Below are positions 47,918 through 58,893 of a stretch of DNA of 64,000 nt, piece after piece. Location: assembly GCA_902706205.1 (NCBI GenBank), contig CACSKA010000004.1, positions 310,001 through 374,000 on the forward strand. The letters are read 5' to 3'. The DNA comes from Chryseobacterium sp. 18061. GTDB lineage: Bacteria; Pseudomonadota; Gammaproteobacteria; Enterobacterales; Enterobacteriaceae. A program made the position numbers and the translations under genes. How positions within the stretch are numbered: position 1 is the first letter of the stretch; each line of letters begins with the position of its first letter. The notes beneath the pieces are model-generated. The model had not been told where the DNA came from. It made no database searches and was given only the letters and a program-made list of their open reading frames with translations.

Positions 47918-48748
47918 ATGTTGATGATCACCTCCTTTACTAACCCGCGCGTCGCCCAGGCGTTTGTGGACTACATGGCCACCCAGGGCGTTGTGCTGAC
48001 GATTCAACAGCACACCCAAACCGACGTCTGGCTGGCTGACGAAAGCCAGGCGGCGCGGGTGCAAAACGAACTGGCTCGTTTTCTGGAAAACCCAGCTGAC
48101 CCTCGTTATCTGGCGGCAAGCTGGGAATCCGGGCATACCAACAGCGGGCTGCATTACAATCGCTTTCCTTTTATCGCTACCCTGAAAAGCAATGCCGGGC
48201 CGTTGACCTGGCTCATTATGTGCGCCTGCATTCTGGTGTTTATTGTGATGAATGTGGTGGGCGACCAGGCCGTCATGCTCTGGTTGGCGTGGCCGTACGA
48301 TCCCTCACAGCAGTTCGAGCTGTGGCGCTATTTTACCCACGCGTTTATGCACTTCTCGGTGATGCATATCCTCTTCAACCTGTTATGGTGGTGGTATCTC
48401 GGCGGGATGGTGGAAAAGCGCATCGGTAGTGGAAAATTGCTGGTGATAACGGTAATCAGCGCCCTGTTAAGCGGCTTTATTCAGCATAAATTCAGCGGCC
48501 CGTGGTTCGGTGGTTTATCCGGCGTGGTGTATGCGCTGATGGGTTATGCCTGGCTGCGCGGTGAGCGCGATCCGGAAAGCGGGATTTACCTTCAGCGCGG
48601 GCTTATTATCTTTTCGGTTCTGTGGCTGGTCGTGGGTTGGTTGGATCTTTTCGGTATGTCGATTGCCAATGGCGCGCACGTAACGGGCCTGGCAGTAGGG
48701 CTGGCAATGGCGTTTGCCGATACGCAGAATGTGCGAAAACGAACATAA
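47918..48748 (+). CDS. glpG: Rhomboid intramembrane serine protease GlpG
   Basis: Cleaves transmembrane segments of substrate proteins within the inner membrane. The 276 residues equal E. coli GlpG. A small cytoplasmic N-domain (to about residue 90) is followed by six helices; the catalytic dyad is Ser201 in [13 protein letters not shown] and His254 in [11 protein letters not shown], with [19 protein letters not shown] holding the conserved oxyanion residues. It starts 44 bases after glpE and precedes glpR by 18 bases. Confidence 0.98.
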   Translation: MLMITSFTNPRVAQAFVDYMATQGVVLTIQQHTQTDVWLADESQAARVQNELARFLENPADPRYLAASWESGHTNSGLHYNRFPFIATLKSNAGPLTWLIMCACILVFIVMNVVGDQAVMLWLAWPYDPSQQFELWRYFTHAFMHFSVMHILFNLLWWWYLGGMVEKRIGSGKLLVITVISALLSGFIQHKFSGPWFGGLSGVVYALMGYAWLRGERDPESGIYLQRGLIIFSVLWLVVGWLDLFGMSIANGAHVTGLAVGLAMAFADTQNVRKRT

Positions 48749-48766
48749 TAATTCCTGGGATCTAGC

Positions 48767-49525
48767 ATGAAACAAACACAACGTCATGATGCGATTATCG
48801 AGCTGGTAAAGAAACAGGGTTATGTCAGCACGGAAGAATTGGTGGAGCAGTTTGCCGTCAGCCCGCAGACAATTCGTCGTGATCTCAACGATCTGGCGGA
48901 GCAGAAGATGATCCTGCGCCACCACGGAGGGGCGGCCTTGCCGTCCAGCGCGGTGAACACCTCATGGCAGGACCGACGCGCCACGCAGGCGACGGAAAAA
49001 GAGCGTATTGCCCGTAAAGTGGCGAGCCAAATCCCTAACGGCGCGGCGCTGTTTATTGATATCGGCACGACGCCAGAAGCGGTGGCCCATGCGCTGATGG
49101 AACATTCCGATCTGCGCATCGTGACTAACAACCTTAACGTCGCGAACACGTTGATGGTGAAAGAGGATTTCCGCGTGATCCTGGCCGGCGGTGAATTACG
49201 CAGCCGTGACGGCGGTATTATCGGCGAGGCGACCCTCGATTTCATCTCCCAGTTCCGCCTGGATTACGGCATTCTCGGCATCAGTGGGATCGACAGCGAC
49301 GGTTCACTGCTGGAGTTTGATTATCATGAAGTGCGCACCAAGCGCGCGATTATTGAGAACTCTCGTCATGTCATGCTGGTGGTGGATCACTCGAAGTTTG
49401 GTCGTAATGCGATGGTGAATATGGGCAGCATCAGTCTGGTCGATGCGGTCTACACCGACGTAATGCCGCCAGCGGGTGTGATGCAAGTGATTGTTGAGAA
49501 TAATATTCAGCTGGAGTTGTGCTGA
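48767..49525 (+). CDS. glpR: Glycerol-3-phosphate regulon repressor GlpR (DeoR family)
   Basis: Represses glp genes until glycerol-3-phosphate binds. The 252 residues equal E. coli GlpR and the frame is intact. The DeoR helix-turn-helix is at about residues 19-40 (VSTEELVEQFAVSPQTIRRD), and the C-terminal sensor domain carries DIGTTPEAVAHAL, ELRSRDGGIIGEATLD and DHSKFGRNAMV. It is last in glpEGR, and operators for it lie before the divergent glpD. It converges on malT. Confidence 0.97.
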   Translation: MKQTQRHDAIIELVKKQGYVSTEELVEQFAVSPQTIRRDLNDLAEQKMILRHHGGAALPSSAVNTSWQDRRATQATEKERIARKVASQIPNGAALFIDIGTTPEAVAHALMEHSDLRIVTNNLNVANTLMVKEDFRVILAGGELRSRDGGIIGEATLDFISQFRLDYGILGISGIDSDGSLLEFDYHEVRTKRAIIENSRHVMLVVDHSKFGRNAMVNMGSISLVDAVYTDVMPPAGVMQVIVENNIQLELC

Positions 49526-49528
49526 TTC

Positions 49529-49614
49529 TCCTCACCCTAACCCTCTCCTCAAAGAGGAGAGGGGATAAAAGATAAATCCCCGCGCCATTGGTGAGAGGGT
49601 CCGGGTGAGGGGGG
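49529..49614. repeat. CTCTCCC-type palindromic repeat between glpR and malT
   Basis: Starts CCTCACCCTAACCCTCTCC and ends GAGAGGGTCCGGGTGAGGGG, so the ends are complementary. A CTCTCCTC/GAGGAGAG hairpin follows the left end and a GATAAAAGATAAATCCCCGC spacer separates the halves. It occupies almost the whole gap between these convergent genes and is a single, unexpanded copy. Confidence 0.9.
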
Positions 49615-49621
49615 AAGCGCA

Positions 49622-52333
49622 TCACGCCGCAGAAATATAACCCATCATCTTCAATAACTTCTGCGCATGCTGCACTGCATCCTGGCGATGCGCTACGCCG
49701 AGTTTCTGATACAAATTACGAATATGCGTTTTAATCGTCGTCGCCGCCACGTCAAGCTCACCGGCTATCTGGTCATTACTGTAACCTGAATAAATCAGCC
49801 CTAACACCTGCCATTCGCGCTGGGTCAACGGGCTAGTGCGGATAAGCTCCGGGACTTCCGGGTGAGTCAGCAAACGTTCCACGAAGTTCTCATCAAAATG
49901 CGCAAACTTGTGGCGATGGTGCTGATTAATTTCACGCAAAATACGCTGAGCGCGATGCTGTTCAAGCTCTGGCAGCATATTGAGTTGCAGCAGTTGACGC
50001 AGCTGTTGCGCCATCGCTTCACCTTCAATCACGAAATGACTGATAAACCCGGTGCGGTTGGACAGCGTCAGCGCTTCCATCAACACGCGCTGAGCGTCAT
50101 TCTTCTTATTCGACTGCCAGTAAAGCTGGTTGAGCAACAGCAGGTTGCGGTTGAGATCGCTCATCAGACGTAGGGTCCGCGCGTTCTCATTGAGTTCTTC
50201 CAGCACCATTTCCGCCGAGTCGAATTCACCAAGCAGGATTTGCGCCCGGGCGATGTTGCGCCATTGGCTTTGCAGGAAATGGTTATTGGCAAAGGCTGGT
50301 TTCGGTGTATGGCGCAGCCAGTTGGCGGCCGATTTTGTATCGCCAATCATCTGCCAGTAAATCACCCGTACTTTATCGGCGTTCGATACCCAGTCGCTAT
50401 GGTACTGCCCGTTGCCGAGCAGGTTTTCAAGGCGATTCAGGTGATTGCGGGCATTGTCCAAATCGCCGCGCGCCAGCGAACTTTGCACCAGCAGCGCGAG
50501 GCACTGTAATTGTTGTTGTGGCTGATAGGTCGCCAGCACGTCCATTCCGTGACGAGCGCTCTGCTCGGCTTCATCGAGACGCGCCCAGGCCCACAGCAGT
50601 TGCGCGCGAATGCGCAACAGGAATTCGTGCATCGGTAGCTGCTCCAGATGCTGTTCGCGGATCAGCTGGAATGCTTTTTCCTGAGTTTCCCAGGCAGCTT
50701 GTAAAAAGCCCTGCGCAAACAGAATCTCACTTTGCTGGATCAGGCTCCACAGCGCGTAATGCCAGACTTCGTGGCGACGCGCCATTTGTTCGGTTTGCTG
50801 CATCACTGCCAGCGATTTGCTGAGTTTGCCCTGACAGTGCAGCACTTCCCCGTGAACGGAGGTCGCCACGATACGGCTGTAGAAGCTCGCCAGCGGCAAT
50901 TCGTCGAGCGCCACCATTGCCAGGCGTTCGGCTTCGTCAGGGTCACCGTCGTTGATCGCTACTTGCGCACGCAGTGCGTTGAAATCTGCGTGCAACGTGG
51001 CGTCCATTTCGGCGCTCATCTCTTCTTCAGCCCGGGCGAGCAGGGTGTTCACTTCGCTGTAGCGATGCTGACTCTGCATCAGCCACGCCTGCAACAGCAC
51101 CAGGCGCGGATTTTCCAACAGGCTGTCCCACGGCAGAGCGGCCAGGGATTCTTCCAGCAGCGCCAGTTCACTGTGATGGAACAGGCCCCACGCATGATTA
51201 AGCAGAATATCGCGCAGCATATTGGCATCACCCGCCGACAACGCGTGGTGAATGGCTTCGCTTGGGAAGCCTTGCGCCATCCAGCTCTCTGCTGCACTGC
51301 GGTGAATATCAGGCAATTCGGTCGCGAGCTCCCACTGGCAGCGCTGACGCAGGAAACTGCCGAACAGCGGGTGGAAGCTAAACCATTCGCCGGTATTGTC
51401 CATGCGTTGCAGGAACAAGCCCTGGCGCTCAATTTCTTCCAGCCGCATCTGGCCGTTTTCTTCGCCGGTCACGCGTACGATCAGCGCATCGTTCATTGAA
51501 CGCAGCAGCGAGCTTTTCAGCAGAAAATGACGGGTGGAGAGGTCGACGTTATCCAGCACTTCATCTACCAGATAATCGGATAAATGGCTGGCGTTAATTC
51601 CGGCCAGACGGCGCGCGGAATGGTGCGCGGCGCTGTTATTCTGTCGTGCAGAGAGGGCGATAAGCTGCAACGCCGTGGCCCAACCGGCAACGTCGTCGCA
51701 CATGCGGCTGCTTTCGGTGGCTTCAATCGGCGAGGTCAGGCGACAGTCGAAAAACTGCTTCGCTTCCTGATGATTGAACGCCAGTTGCTGGCTGCCAATC
51801 TCCAGCAGCTGATCGCGCACGCGCAGATTGGCAATGCCGAGCTGCGGTAAATTACGCGACAGCACCACCAGAGTCATGTTTTCCGGCTGATGGCGCAGGA
51901 AAAATCGCATCGCGTCGTGGATAACCGGATTGCTTATCAGATGATAATCATCAATGACCAGCAGTAGCGGGCGTTGCCAAGCGTTGAGTTCGATAAACAG
52001 CTGGGCGAACAGCGAGGTCAGACTGGCATATTGCCGCTTCTGCACCATGGTTTCGCTGGCCGTGCAATGACCGCCTGTCGCCTGCTGAATGGCGGCAATC
52101 AGATAGCTTGCAAAACGTTCCTGCTGGTTATCTCCGTCATCCAGAGAAAACCATCCCAGATCGCTTTTCCCTGCTGCCCACTGTGAAATGAGGGTGGTTT
52201 TCCCGTAACCAGCTGGGCTTGTTACCAGCGCAAGACGGTAATTGTTCGCGCCGGAAAGTTTCGCCAGTAGCCGGTCGCGAACCACGGTGTGTTCAAGACG
52301 GACGGGACGACTTAATTTGGACGGAATCAACAT
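49622..52333 (-). CDS. malT: Maltose regulon activator MalT
   Basis: ATP- and maltotriose-dependent activator of the mal genes. The 903 residues fit (901 in E. coli). From the N-terminus: a STAND-type NTPase domain with Walker A SPAGYGKT (39-46) and [10 protein letters not shown] as Walker B, a winged-helix connector, a superhelical repeat region (about 437-806) binding maltotriose, and a LuxR-type helix-turn-helix near the C-terminus ([20 protein letters not shown]). It is divergent from malPQ, whose promoter region has MalT boxes, and has its own CRP-dependent promoter. Confidence 0.98.
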   Translation of the reverse strand: MLIPSKLSRPVRLEHTVVRDRLLAKLSGANNYRLALVTSPAGYGKTTLISQWAAGKSDLGWFSLDDGDNQQERFASYLIAAIQQATGGHCTASETMVQKRQYASLTSLFAQLFIELNAWQRPLLLVIDDYHLISNPVIHDAMRFFLRHQPENMTLVVLSRNLPQLGIANLRVRDQLLEIGSQQLAFNHQEAKQFFDCRLTSPIEATESSRMCDDVAGWATALQLIALSARQNNSAAHHSARRLAGINASHLSDYLVDEVLDNVDLSTRHFLLKSSLLRSMNDALIVRVTGEENGQMRLEEIERQGLFLQRMDNTGEWFSFHPLFGSFLRQRCQWELATELPDIHRSAAESWMAQGFPSEAIHHALSAGDANMLRDILLNHAWGLFHHSELALLEESLAALPWDSLLENPRLVLLQAWLMQSQHRYSEVNTLLARAEEEMSAEMDATLHADFNALRAQVAINDGDPDEAERLAMVALDELPLASFYSRIVATSVHGEVLHCQGKLSKSLAVMQQTEQMARRHEVWHYALWSLIQQSEILFAQGFLQAAWETQEKAFQLIREQHLEQLPMHEFLLRIRAQLLWAWARLDEAEQSARHGMDVLATYQPQQQLQCLALLVQSSLARGDLDNARNHLNRLENLLGNGQYHSDWVSNADKVRVIYWQMIGDTKSAANWLRHTPKPAFANNHFLQSQWRNIARAQILLGEFDSAEMVLEELNENARTLRLMSDLNRNLLLLNQLYWQSNKKNDAQRVLMEALTLSNRTGFISHFVIEGEAMAQQLRQLLQLNMLPELEQHRAQRILREINQHHRHKFAHFDENFVERLLTHPEVPELIRTSPLTQREWQVLGLIYSGYSNDQIAGELDVAATTIKTHIRNLYQKLGVAHRQDAVQHAQKLLKMMGYISAA

Positions 52334-52396
52334 AGGTATATCACTTCACTGTGAGAGTAAGAGTTTGTTTTTTTTCGCGCTTCGTAATTAATGTCT

Positions 52397-52438
52397 ATTA
52401 AATTCGGACATATGCTTAATTATTGCAAGTTATGTCCG
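52397..52438 (-). promoter_or_regulatory. malT promoter core with an 8-bp palindrome
   Basis: On the minus strand, CTTGCA followed further on by CATTAATTACGAAG lines up with the malT promoter region of E. coli; -35 is TTGCAA (52423-52428) and an AT-rich -10 lies at about 52397-52405. A perfect inverted repeat, CGGACATA (52405-52412) and TATGTCCG (52431-52438), flanks the -35, replacing quite different sequence in E. coli as I recall it. The exact -10 is uncertain. The likely regulator is not recognised. Confidence 0.55.
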
Positions 52439-52455
52439 TTTTTAATGCTTGTGAT

Positions 52456-52471
52456 TTTGCACTGTGTCACA
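52456..52471 (-). promoter_or_regulatory. CRP-binding site of malT
   Basis: On the minus strand TGTGACACAGTGCAAA has a perfect left half TGTGA and a weak right half. The sequence TTGTGACACAGTGCAAA matches the known CRP site of E. coli malT and lies a comparable distance upstream of the promoter. Confidence 0.75.
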
Positions 52472-52795
52472 AATCTTAATGAAGAATAATTATATCGACT
52501 GAAACCGGTGCCAGTGCGCGTGGCGACTGGGTTCCGCAGTTTGTTAAAAAGAGGCTAAAACATATTTGTGTGAATGCGTTTTTCCTCATCCAGATAAATT
52601 TAAAGTTACGTTCAATCGTTAAATTTGCATTTCGAATGAAGGGGCTTTGCGCAGTTATTATTACACGTAAGTAATCATTTCCACCCTTACATATAATTTG
52701 CAAAACGTCTTTTCACTTTCCTGGTCCCAACGGTGTAAAACTGAGCAGAACCGCCGTAAACGGCTACCGTTATAGTGGCGAAGATCACACTTTTC
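52472..52795. other. Non-coding stretch between malT and malP control regions
   Basis: About 320 bases between the malT CRP site and the first malP MalT box. I see no reading frame with coding character, no strong hairpin and no repeat-family element here. E. coli has a gap of similar size at the same place. Confidence 0.5.
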
Positions 52796-52841
52796 GCTCA
52801 TCCCTGCTACTCCTCCCCGGCTAATGCCCGCCGGGATGAGG
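52796..52841 (+). promoter_or_regulatory. MalT boxes of the malPQ promoter
   Basis: Three matches to the MalT box GGGGAKGAGG are seen: AGGGATGAGC (52796-52805, minus strand), GGGGAGGAGT (52809-52818, minus strand) and CGGGATGAGG (52832-52841, plus strand). They agree at 8, 9 and 9 of 10 positions. The last lies about 60 bases before the malP start, suitable for MalT activation. Confidence 0.7.
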
Positions 52842-52902
52842 ACGTTAAACAGGTAGCCAGGCACACTAGCGCCAACGTTTTAGCTAACAGGATTGGATCC
52901 TT

Positions 52903-55293
52903 ATGTCACAGCCGACTTTCGATAAAGCACAGTTTCAGGCTGCACTGACACGTCAGTGGCAGCGATACGGTTTGCAGGCCGCAAACGAAATGACTCAGCA
53001 TCAGTGGTGGCAAGCGGTGAGCGGCGCGCTGGCAGAACTGCTGGCGGCTCAGCCTGCGGCGAAACCAGAAAAAAAACAGCGTCACGTCAACTATATCTCG
53101 ATGGAGTTTCTGATCGGTCGCCTGACCGGCAACAACCTCCTGAACCTCGGCTGGTATCAGGACGTGAGTGCCGTGCTCAAAGATCACGACATCACGCTGA
53201 CGGATCTGCTGGAGGAAGAGACGGACCCGGCGCTGGGTAACGGTGGTCTGGGGCGTCTTGCGGCCTGTTTCCTCGATTCCATGGCGACCGTCGGTCAGTC
53301 GGCAACAGGTTACGGCCTGAACTATCAATATGGTCTGTTCCGTCAGTCGTTTGCCGACGGTCAGCAGATGGAAGCCCCGGATGACTGGCATCGCAACAGC
53401 TATCCGTGGTTCCGCCACAATACTGCGCTGGATGTGCAGGTTGGCATTGGCGGTAAAGTGGTGAAAGGCGACTGGCAGCCAGCGTTCACGCTGGTCGGCC
53501 AGGCGTGGGATCTGCCGGTGCTCGGTTACCGGAACGGCGTGGCACAACCGCTGCGTTTATGGCAGGCGACCCACGCGCACCCGTTCAACCTGACCAAATT
53601 CAACGATGGCGATTTCTTGCGTGCAGAGCAGCAGGGCATCGACGCCGAAAAACTGACTAAAGTGCTGTACCCGAACGACAACCATCTGGCAGGCAAAAAG
53701 CTGCGCCTGATGCAGCAGTATTTCCAGTGCGCCTGTTCGGTGGCGGATATTCTGCGTCGTCATCATCTGGCGGGCCGTAAAATTGCTGACCTACCGAAGT
53801 TTGAGGTGATTCAGCTCAACGACACGCACCCGACAATTGCCATTCCTGAACTGCTGCGCGTGCTTCTCGACGAACATCAGATGAGCTGGGACGATGCCTG
53901 GGCTATCACCAGCAAAACCTTCGCTTACACCAACCACACGTTAATGCCAGAAGCGCTCGAATGCTGGGATGAGAAACTGGTGAAAGCGCTGCTGCCGCGT
54001 CACATGCAAATCATCAATGAGATCAACACCCGTTTCAAAACGCAGGTCGACAGTACCTGGCCGGGCGACGCAGCGGTGTGGGCCAAACTCGCGGTGGTGC
54101 ACGACAAGCAGGTGCGCATGGCCAATATGTGCGTGGTGAGCGGCTTTGCGGTCAACGGTGTCGCGGCGCTGCACTCTGATTTGGTGGTGAAGGACCTGTT
54201 CCCGGAATATCACCAGTTGTGGCCGAACAAATTCCACAACGTCACCAACGGCATTACGCCACGTCGCTGGATCAAGCAGTGCAACCCGGCGCTGGCGGCG
54301 CTGTTCGATAAGCATCTGAAGAAAGAGTGGGCCAACGATCTCGACCAGTTGATCAACCTGGAAAAATACGCCGACGACGCGAAGTTCCGCAAAACCTGGC
54401 GTGATATCAAGCTCGCCAACAAACAGCGTCTGGCGGAGTTTGTGAAGCACCGTACCGGGATTGACATCAATCCGGCGGCAATCTTCGATATTCAGATTAA
54501 GCGTCTGCATGAATACAAACGTCAGCACCTGAACCTGCTGCACATTTTAGCGCTGTACAAAGAAATCCGTGAAAATCCGCAGGCAGACCGCGTCCCGCGC
54601 GTGTTCCTGTTCGGGGCGAAAGCAGCACCGGGTTACTATCTGGCGAAGAACATCATTTTTGCTATCAACAAAGTGGCCGAAGTGGTGAACAACGACCCGA
54701 AAGTCGGCGATAAGCTGAAAGTGGTATTCCTGCCGGACTACTGCGTATCGGCAGCAGAAGTGATGATCCCGGCGGCGGACGTGTCTGAACAAATTTCTAC
54801 CGCAGGCAAAGAGGCTTCCGGCACCGGTAACATGAAGCTGGCGCTGAACGGCGCGCTGACCGTCGGCACTCTCGATGGCGCGAACGTCGAAATTGCCGAG
54901 CAGGTTGGCGATGAAAACATCTTCATTTTCGGCCACACCGTCGAGCAAGTGAAAGCGCTAAAGGCCAAAGGTTATGACCCGCTGAAATGGCGTAAGAAAG
55001 ACAAAGTGCTGGATGCGGTGCTGAAAGAGTTAGAAAGCGGTAAATACAGCGACGGTGACAAGCACGCGTTTGATCAGATGCTGCACAGCATGGGCAAACA
55101 GGGTGGCGACCCGTATCTGGTGATGGCTGATTTTGCGGCGTACGTTGACGCGCAGAAACAGGTGGATGTGCTGTACCGTGACCAGGAAGCCTGGACGCGC
55201 GCGGCTATTCTCAACTCTGCACGCTGCGGGATGTTCAGTTCCGACCGTTCAATCCGGGATTATCAGAGCCGCATCTGGCAGGCAAAACGTTAA
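52903..55293 (+). CDS. malP: Maltodextrin phosphorylase MalP
   Basis: PLP enzyme that releases glucose-1-phosphate from linear maltodextrins. The 796 residues fit (797 in E. coli). [20 protein letters not shown] and the PLP lysine K645 in [17 protein letters not shown] mark the family; it is a paralogue of GlgP in this window but has a shorter N-terminus. It is the first gene of malPQ, with AGGATTGGATCC before the ATG, and is induced by MalT. malQ follows nine bases later. Confidence 0.98.
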   Translation: MSQPTFDKAQFQAALTRQWQRYGLQAANEMTQHQWWQAVSGALAELLAAQPAAKPEKKQRHVNYISMEFLIGRLTGNNLLNLGWYQDVSAVLKDHDITLTDLLEEETDPALGNGGLGRLAACFLDSMATVGQSATGYGLNYQYGLFRQSFADGQQMEAPDDWHRNSYPWFRHNTALDVQVGIGGKVVKGDWQPAFTLVGQAWDLPVLGYRNGVAQPLRLWQATHAHPFNLTKFNDGDFLRAEQQGIDAEKLTKVLYPNDNHLAGKKLRLMQQYFQCACSVADILRRHHLAGRKIADLPKFEVIQLNDTHPTIAIPELLRVLLDEHQMSWDDAWAITSKTFAYTNHTLMPEALECWDEKLVKALLPRHMQIINEINTRFKTQVDSTWPGDAAVWAKLAVVHDKQVRMANMCVVSGFAVNGVAALHSDLVVKDLFPEYHQLWPNKFHNVTNGITPRRWIKQCNPALAALFDKHLKKEWANDLDQLINLEKYADDAKFRKTWRDIKLANKQRLAEFVKHRTGIDINPAAIFDIQIKRLHEYKRQHLNLLHILALYKEIRENPQADRVPRVFLFGAKAAPGYYLAKNIIFAINKVAEVVNNDPKVGDKLKVVFLPDYCVSAAEVMIPAADVSEQISTAGKEASGTGNMKLALNGALTVGTLDGANVEIAEQVGDENIFIFGHTVEQVKALKAKGYDPLKWRKKDKVLDAVLKELESGKYSDGDKHAFDQMLHSMGKQGGDPYLVMADFAAYVDAQKQVDVLYRDQEAWTRAAILNSARCGMFSSDRSIRDYQSRIWQAKR

Positions 55294-55302
55294 GGGAACG
55301 CA

Positions 55303-57384
55303 ATGGAGAGCAAACGTCTGGACAATGCCGCGCAGGCGGCGGGCATCAGCCCAAGTTACATCAATGCCCACGGCAAACCGCAGTCAATTGGTGCAGAAAC
55401 CAAGCGACGTTTGCTCGACGCAATGCATCACGGTGCCGCAGCCACGAAAGTGGTGGTGACGCCGGTCCCCAACGTGCTGGTGTTTACCCACGGTAAGAAA
55501 ATGTCGCTGCCGGTGGAAGGCAGCGGCGAGTACCACTGGATGCTGACCACCGAAGAGGGGGAGCAGCATCAGGGCAAAGCGACGGCGGCGAAAGCGCTGA
55601 ACTTGCCGACGCGTTTGCCGGAGGGGTATCACACCCTGACGCTCACCCAGAGTGACCATCGCTGGCACTGCCGGGTGATTGTTGCCCCAGAGCGTTGCTA
55701 TGAGCCGCAGGCGCTAAAGCAGGGCAAAAAGCTGTGGGGCAGCTGCGTGCAGCTCTACACCCTGCGTTCTGAGCGTAACTGGGGCATTGGTGATTTTGGC
55801 GATTTAAAAGTGATGCTGCCGGAAATCGCCCGTCGTGGTGGGTCGTTTATCGGCCTGAACCCGATTCACGCGCTTTACCCGGCGAACCCGGAAAGCGCCA
55901 GCCCGTATAGTCCTTCTTCGCGCCGCTGGCTGAACGTCATTTATATCGACGTGAATGCGGTCGACGATTTCAGTGAAAGCAAAGAGGCGCAGGCGTGGTG
56001 GACATTGCCGACCACGCAGCAGGCGCTGCAATCTGCACGGGATGCCGAATGGGTCGATTATTCTACCGTCACCGCGCTAAAAATTACCGCGTTGCGTATG
56101 GCGTGGAAACGCTTCTCAGTGCGTAGCGATGATCAAATGGCGGCGTTCCGCCAGTTTGCCCTGAACGAAGGCGAAAGCCTTTACTGGCAGGCGGCTTTCG
56201 ACGCGCTGCATGCGTATCAGGTTAAAGAAGATGAACTGCGCTGGGGCTGGCCTGCCTGGCCTGCCGCGTATCAGGACATCGACAGCCCGGAAGTGAAGAC
56301 GTTTTGTACCCAACACGCTGATGAAGTTGATTTCTTCCTCTGGCTGCAATGGCTGGCGTACTGCCAGTTCGCCGCCTGCTGGAATGAATGCCAGGTATAT
56401 GACATGCCGATTGGCTTGTATCGCGACCTTGCTGTGGGCGTGGCGGAGGGTGGGTCGGAAACCTGGTGTGACCGCGAGCTATACTGCCTGAAAGCCTCTG
56501 TGGGCGCGCCGCCGGATATTCTCGGGCCGCTCGGGCAAAACTGGGGCCTGCCGCCGATGGACCCGCATATCATTGCCGCGCGGGCCTATGAACCGTTTAT
56601 CGATTTGCTGCGTGCGAATATGCAAAACTGTGGCGCACTGCGCATCGACCACGTGATGTCGGTCCTGCGCTTGTGGTGGATCCCATACGGTGAAACGGCG
56701 GATCACGGCGCTTACGTGCATTACCCGGTGGACGATCTACTGTCGATTTTGGCGCTGGAAAGTAAACGACATCAGTGCATGGTCATTGGCGAAGATCTTG
56801 GCACTGTACCGGTGGAAATCGTCGGAAAACTGCGTAAAAGCGGCGTGTATTCCTACAAAGTGCTCTATTTCGAAAGCGACCACGAAAAGACCTACCGCTC
56901 GCCGAAAGCCTACCCGGAGCAGTCTATGGCGGTGGCGACCACTCATGATTTGCCGACGCTGCGTGGCTACTGGGAAAGCGGTGATTTGACGCTCGGAAAA
57001 ACGCTGGGGTTATATCCGGATGAAGTCATTTTACGCGGGCTGTATCAGGATCGTGAACGGGCGAAGCAGGGTCTGCTAGACGCGTTACATAAGTACGGCT
57101 GTCTGCCGAAACGCGCTGGGCATAAGGCGTCGCTGATGAACATGACCACCACCCTGAATCGCGGAATGCAGCGTTATATCGCCGACAGTAATAGCGCGTT
57201 GCTGGGGCTTCAGCCGGAAGACTGGCTGGATATGGCGGGGCCGGTGAATATTCCGGGCACCAGCTACCAGTACAAAAACTGGCGTCGCAAGCTGTCCACC
57301 ACCATTGAAGCGATGTTTGCTGATGAGACGGTGAATAAGCTGATTAAGGATTTGGATAAGCGCAGGAAAGCGGTGGGTAAGTAG
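55303..57384 (+). CDS. malQ: 4-alpha-glucanotransferase MalQ (amylomaltase)
   Basis: Transfers glucan chains between maltodextrins, so maltose and maltotriose become substrates for MalP. The 693 residues fit (694 in E. coli). An N-terminal extension of about 150 residues, normal for the enterobacterial enzyme, precedes the GH77 barrel. The barrel shows SRRWLNVIYIDVNAV, NCGALRIDHVMSVLRLWW (nucleophile Asp), VIGEDLGTVPVEI (acid/base Glu) and ATTHDLPTLRGYW (third Asp). It is the second gene of malPQ. REP elements follow. Confidence 0.98.
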   Translation: MESKRLDNAAQAAGISPSYINAHGKPQSIGAETKRRLLDAMHHGAAATKVVVTPVPNVLVFTHGKKMSLPVEGSGEYHWMLTTEEGEQHQGKATAAKALNLPTRLPEGYHTLTLTQSDHRWHCRVIVAPERCYEPQALKQGKKLWGSCVQLYTLRSERNWGIGDFGDLKVMLPEIARRGGSFIGLNPIHALYPANPESASPYSPSSRRWLNVIYIDVNAVDDFSESKEAQAWWTLPTTQQALQSARDAEWVDYSTVTALKITALRMAWKRFSVRSDDQMAAFRQFALNEGESLYWQAAFDALHAYQVKEDELRWGWPAWPAAYQDIDSPEVKTFCTQHADEVDFFLWLQWLAYCQFAACWNECQVYDMPIGLYRDLAVGVAEGGSETWCDRELYCLKASVGAPPDILGPLGQNWGLPPMDPHIIAARAYEPFIDLLRANMQNCGALRIDHVMSVLRLWWIPYGETADHGAYVHYPVDDLLSILALESKRHQCMVIGEDLGTVPVEIVGKLRKSGVYSYKVLYFESDHEKTYRSPKAYPEQSMAVATTHDLPTLRGYWESGDLTLGKTLGLYPDEVILRGLYQDRERAKQGLLDALHKYGCLPKRAGHKASLMNMTTTLNRGMQRYIADSNSALLGLQPEDWLDMAGPVNIPGTSYQYKNWRRKLSTTIEAMFADETVNKLIKDLDKRRKAVGK

Positions 57385-57396
57385 TTGATTTGCGGG

Positions 57397-57538
57397 CCAC
57401 GACGCTTTCGTAAGCCCGAGCAAGTGAAGCGTCGTCGGGCAAGCCTGCCTGATGGCGCTGCGCTTATCAGGCCTGCGAGGTTATGAGCCTGAACGGAAAT
57501 CAGAACGCGTAAGCCCGGTAAGCGCAGCGCCACCGGGC
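57397..57538. repeat. REP cluster (BIME-like) between malQ and nfuA
   Basis: Three palindromic units fill this convergent gap: a stem with arms ACGACGCTT and AAGCGTCGT (about 57400-57434), GCCTGATGGCGCTGCGCTTA through ATCAGGC (57447-57472), and the oppositely oriented GCCCGGTAAGCGCAGCGCCA through CCGGGC (57513-57538). These are classic REP sequences, distinct from the CTCTCCC family. They probably protect the 3' ends of both mRNAs. Confidence 0.85.
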
Positions 57539-57546
57539 ATTAAACA

Positions 57547-58122
57547 TCAATAGTAAGAATGCTCTCCGCGCTGGTGTTCGGTCAAATCACGAACGCCTTT
57601 CAGCTCTGGGAATTCGTTCAGCAGCTGCTTCTCGATCCCTTCTTTCAGGGTCACATCGACCATCGAACAACCGTTACAACCGCCGCCAAACTGCAGAATG
57701 GCGAAACCTTCGTCGGTGATTTCCATCAGCGACACGCGACCGCCGTGACCGGCGAGCTGCGGGTTAACCTGCGACTGAATCATGTACTCTACGCGCTCCA
57801 TCAGCGGCGCATCGTCAGACACTTTACGCATTTTGGCATTCGGCGCTTTCAGCGTCAGCTGGGAACCTAACTGGTCGGTCACGAAGTCGATGTCCGCATC
57901 GTCCAGATATGGCGCGCTCAGCTCATCGACATACGCCGTCAGCAGGTCAAATTTGAGGGCAGTGTCACTGGCTTCCACCGCATCCGGCGGGCAATAAGAA
58001 ACACCACATTCAGCATTCGGGGTGCCTGGGTTAATCACAAATACGCGGATTTGTGTCCCTTCTTCCTGATTTGCCAGCAGTTTGGCAAAGTGCGCTTGTG
58101 CAGTATCGGAAATACGGATCAT
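57547..58122 (-). CDS. nfuA: Fe-S biogenesis protein NfuA
   Basis: Carries and delivers a [4Fe-4S] cluster to target enzymes such as aconitase and lipoate synthase. The 191 residues equal E. coli NfuA. An N-terminal degenerate A-type domain (about 1-95) is followed by a Nfu domain with the cluster cysteines C149 and C152 in [13 protein letters not shown]. It is downstream of gntX on the same strand, 58 bases away, with a likely promoter in that gap. Confidence 0.98.
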   Translation of the reverse strand: MIRISDTAQAHFAKLLANQEEGTQIRVFVINPGTPNAECGVSYCPPDAVEASDTALKFDLLTAYVDELSAPYLDDADIDFVTDQLGSQLTLKAPNAKMRKVSDDAPLMERVEYMIQSQVNPQLAGHGGRVSLMEITDEGFAILQFGGGCNGCSMVDVTLKEGIEKQLLNEFPELKGVRDLTEHQRGEHSYY

Positions 58123-58180
58123 AGCTTTGGCCTAATAGTTGACTACTTTAGTCGGTTATAATACGCCCATCACAAAGGGT

Positions 58181-58855
58181 CTACAAGGTGCGACACAGGC
58201 ACCATACCTGAACTGACGCGGCGCCGTTTTGCAAAAGCAGGCGGGAAAGTTCGGCCACGGTGCTGCCGGTCGTGACGACATCGTCTACAAGGGCGATATG
58301 GAGTCCCTGCACCGGGAATTCAATACGAAACGCGTTTTTCAGGTTCTGTTTACGCAATCGCGCCGAAAGTTGATGCTGCGTGGCCGTTGGCATGACTCGA
58401 CGAATCGCCTCGGGCTGATAGCTAATCCCCAGCCAGTGGGCGAGCGGACGACAGAGTAAATCCGCCTGATTGTATCCGCGTTGCCAATGACGGCGTTGCC
58501 AGAGCGGAACCGCGAGCAGCCGGTCCGGTTTTTGCCTCCCGGTGTACTGCCGTAGGCGGAGCAGAAGCAGTCGCCCCAGCGCGCGGGCCAGCTCAGGCCT
58601 GGCGCTGAACTTCCACGTTTTCACCAGCGTTGATAGCGGCGGCCCGTAGTCATTCACCGCGACAAGACTTTGCCACGGCGGCGCTCTTTGCAAGCAGCGG
58701 CCGCAGTCGGTCTGCCCGCCAGCGGCAGGCAAGCCACAGCGTGGACAGACGGGCAGACGAGAGCTCACGGCGCGGGCGCAGCGCGAGCATACGCCCCAGT
58801 GGGCCAACGCCAGCGGCATTTGGCATAGCCAGCACAAGCCGTGGGCTGTTAGCAT
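58181..58855 (-). CDS. gntX: ComF-family protein GntX (YhgH), DNA utilisation
   Basis: A 224-residue phosphoribosyltransferase-fold protein (227 in E. coli). The N-terminus is a zinc-ribbon-like stretch with pairs CWLC, CSRC, CPRCG and CGRC. The C-terminal PRTase signature is VDDVVTTGSTVAEL. E. coli GntX (YhgH) is needed to use external DNA as a nutrient and is homologous to the competence protein ComF; the old gluconate name is misleading. It is divergent from bioH with 38 bases between starts. Confidence 0.95.
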   Translation of the reverse strand: MLTAHGLCWLCQMPLALAHWGVCSRCARAVSSRLPVCPRCGLPAAGGQTDCGRCLQRAPPWQSLVAVNDYGPPLSTLVKTWKFSARPELARALGRLLLLRLRQYTGRQKPDRLLAVPLWQRRHWQRGYNQADLLCRPLAHWLGISYQPEAIRRVMPTATQHQLSARLRKQNLKNAFRIEFPVQGLHIALVDDVVTTGSTVAELSRLLLQNGAASVQVWCLCRTL

Positions 58856-58893
58856 TATTCCCCTCCCAATACGAAGAATGAGAACAATAACTG

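Noticed and set aside
50732..51499. 255-codon frame opposite malT
   Set aside because: Shadow of the MalT repeat region; no homology or ribosome-binding site.
43326..55293. glgP and malP as a recent tandem duplication
   Set aside because: They are ancient paralogues with different N-termini and neighbours, and both are standard in enterobacteria.
58132..58165. Sigma-70 promoter TTGACT...TATAAT on the plus strand between nfuA and gntX
   Set aside because: The boxes are only 12 bases apart and point into the antisense strand of gntX, so this spacing is not functional.
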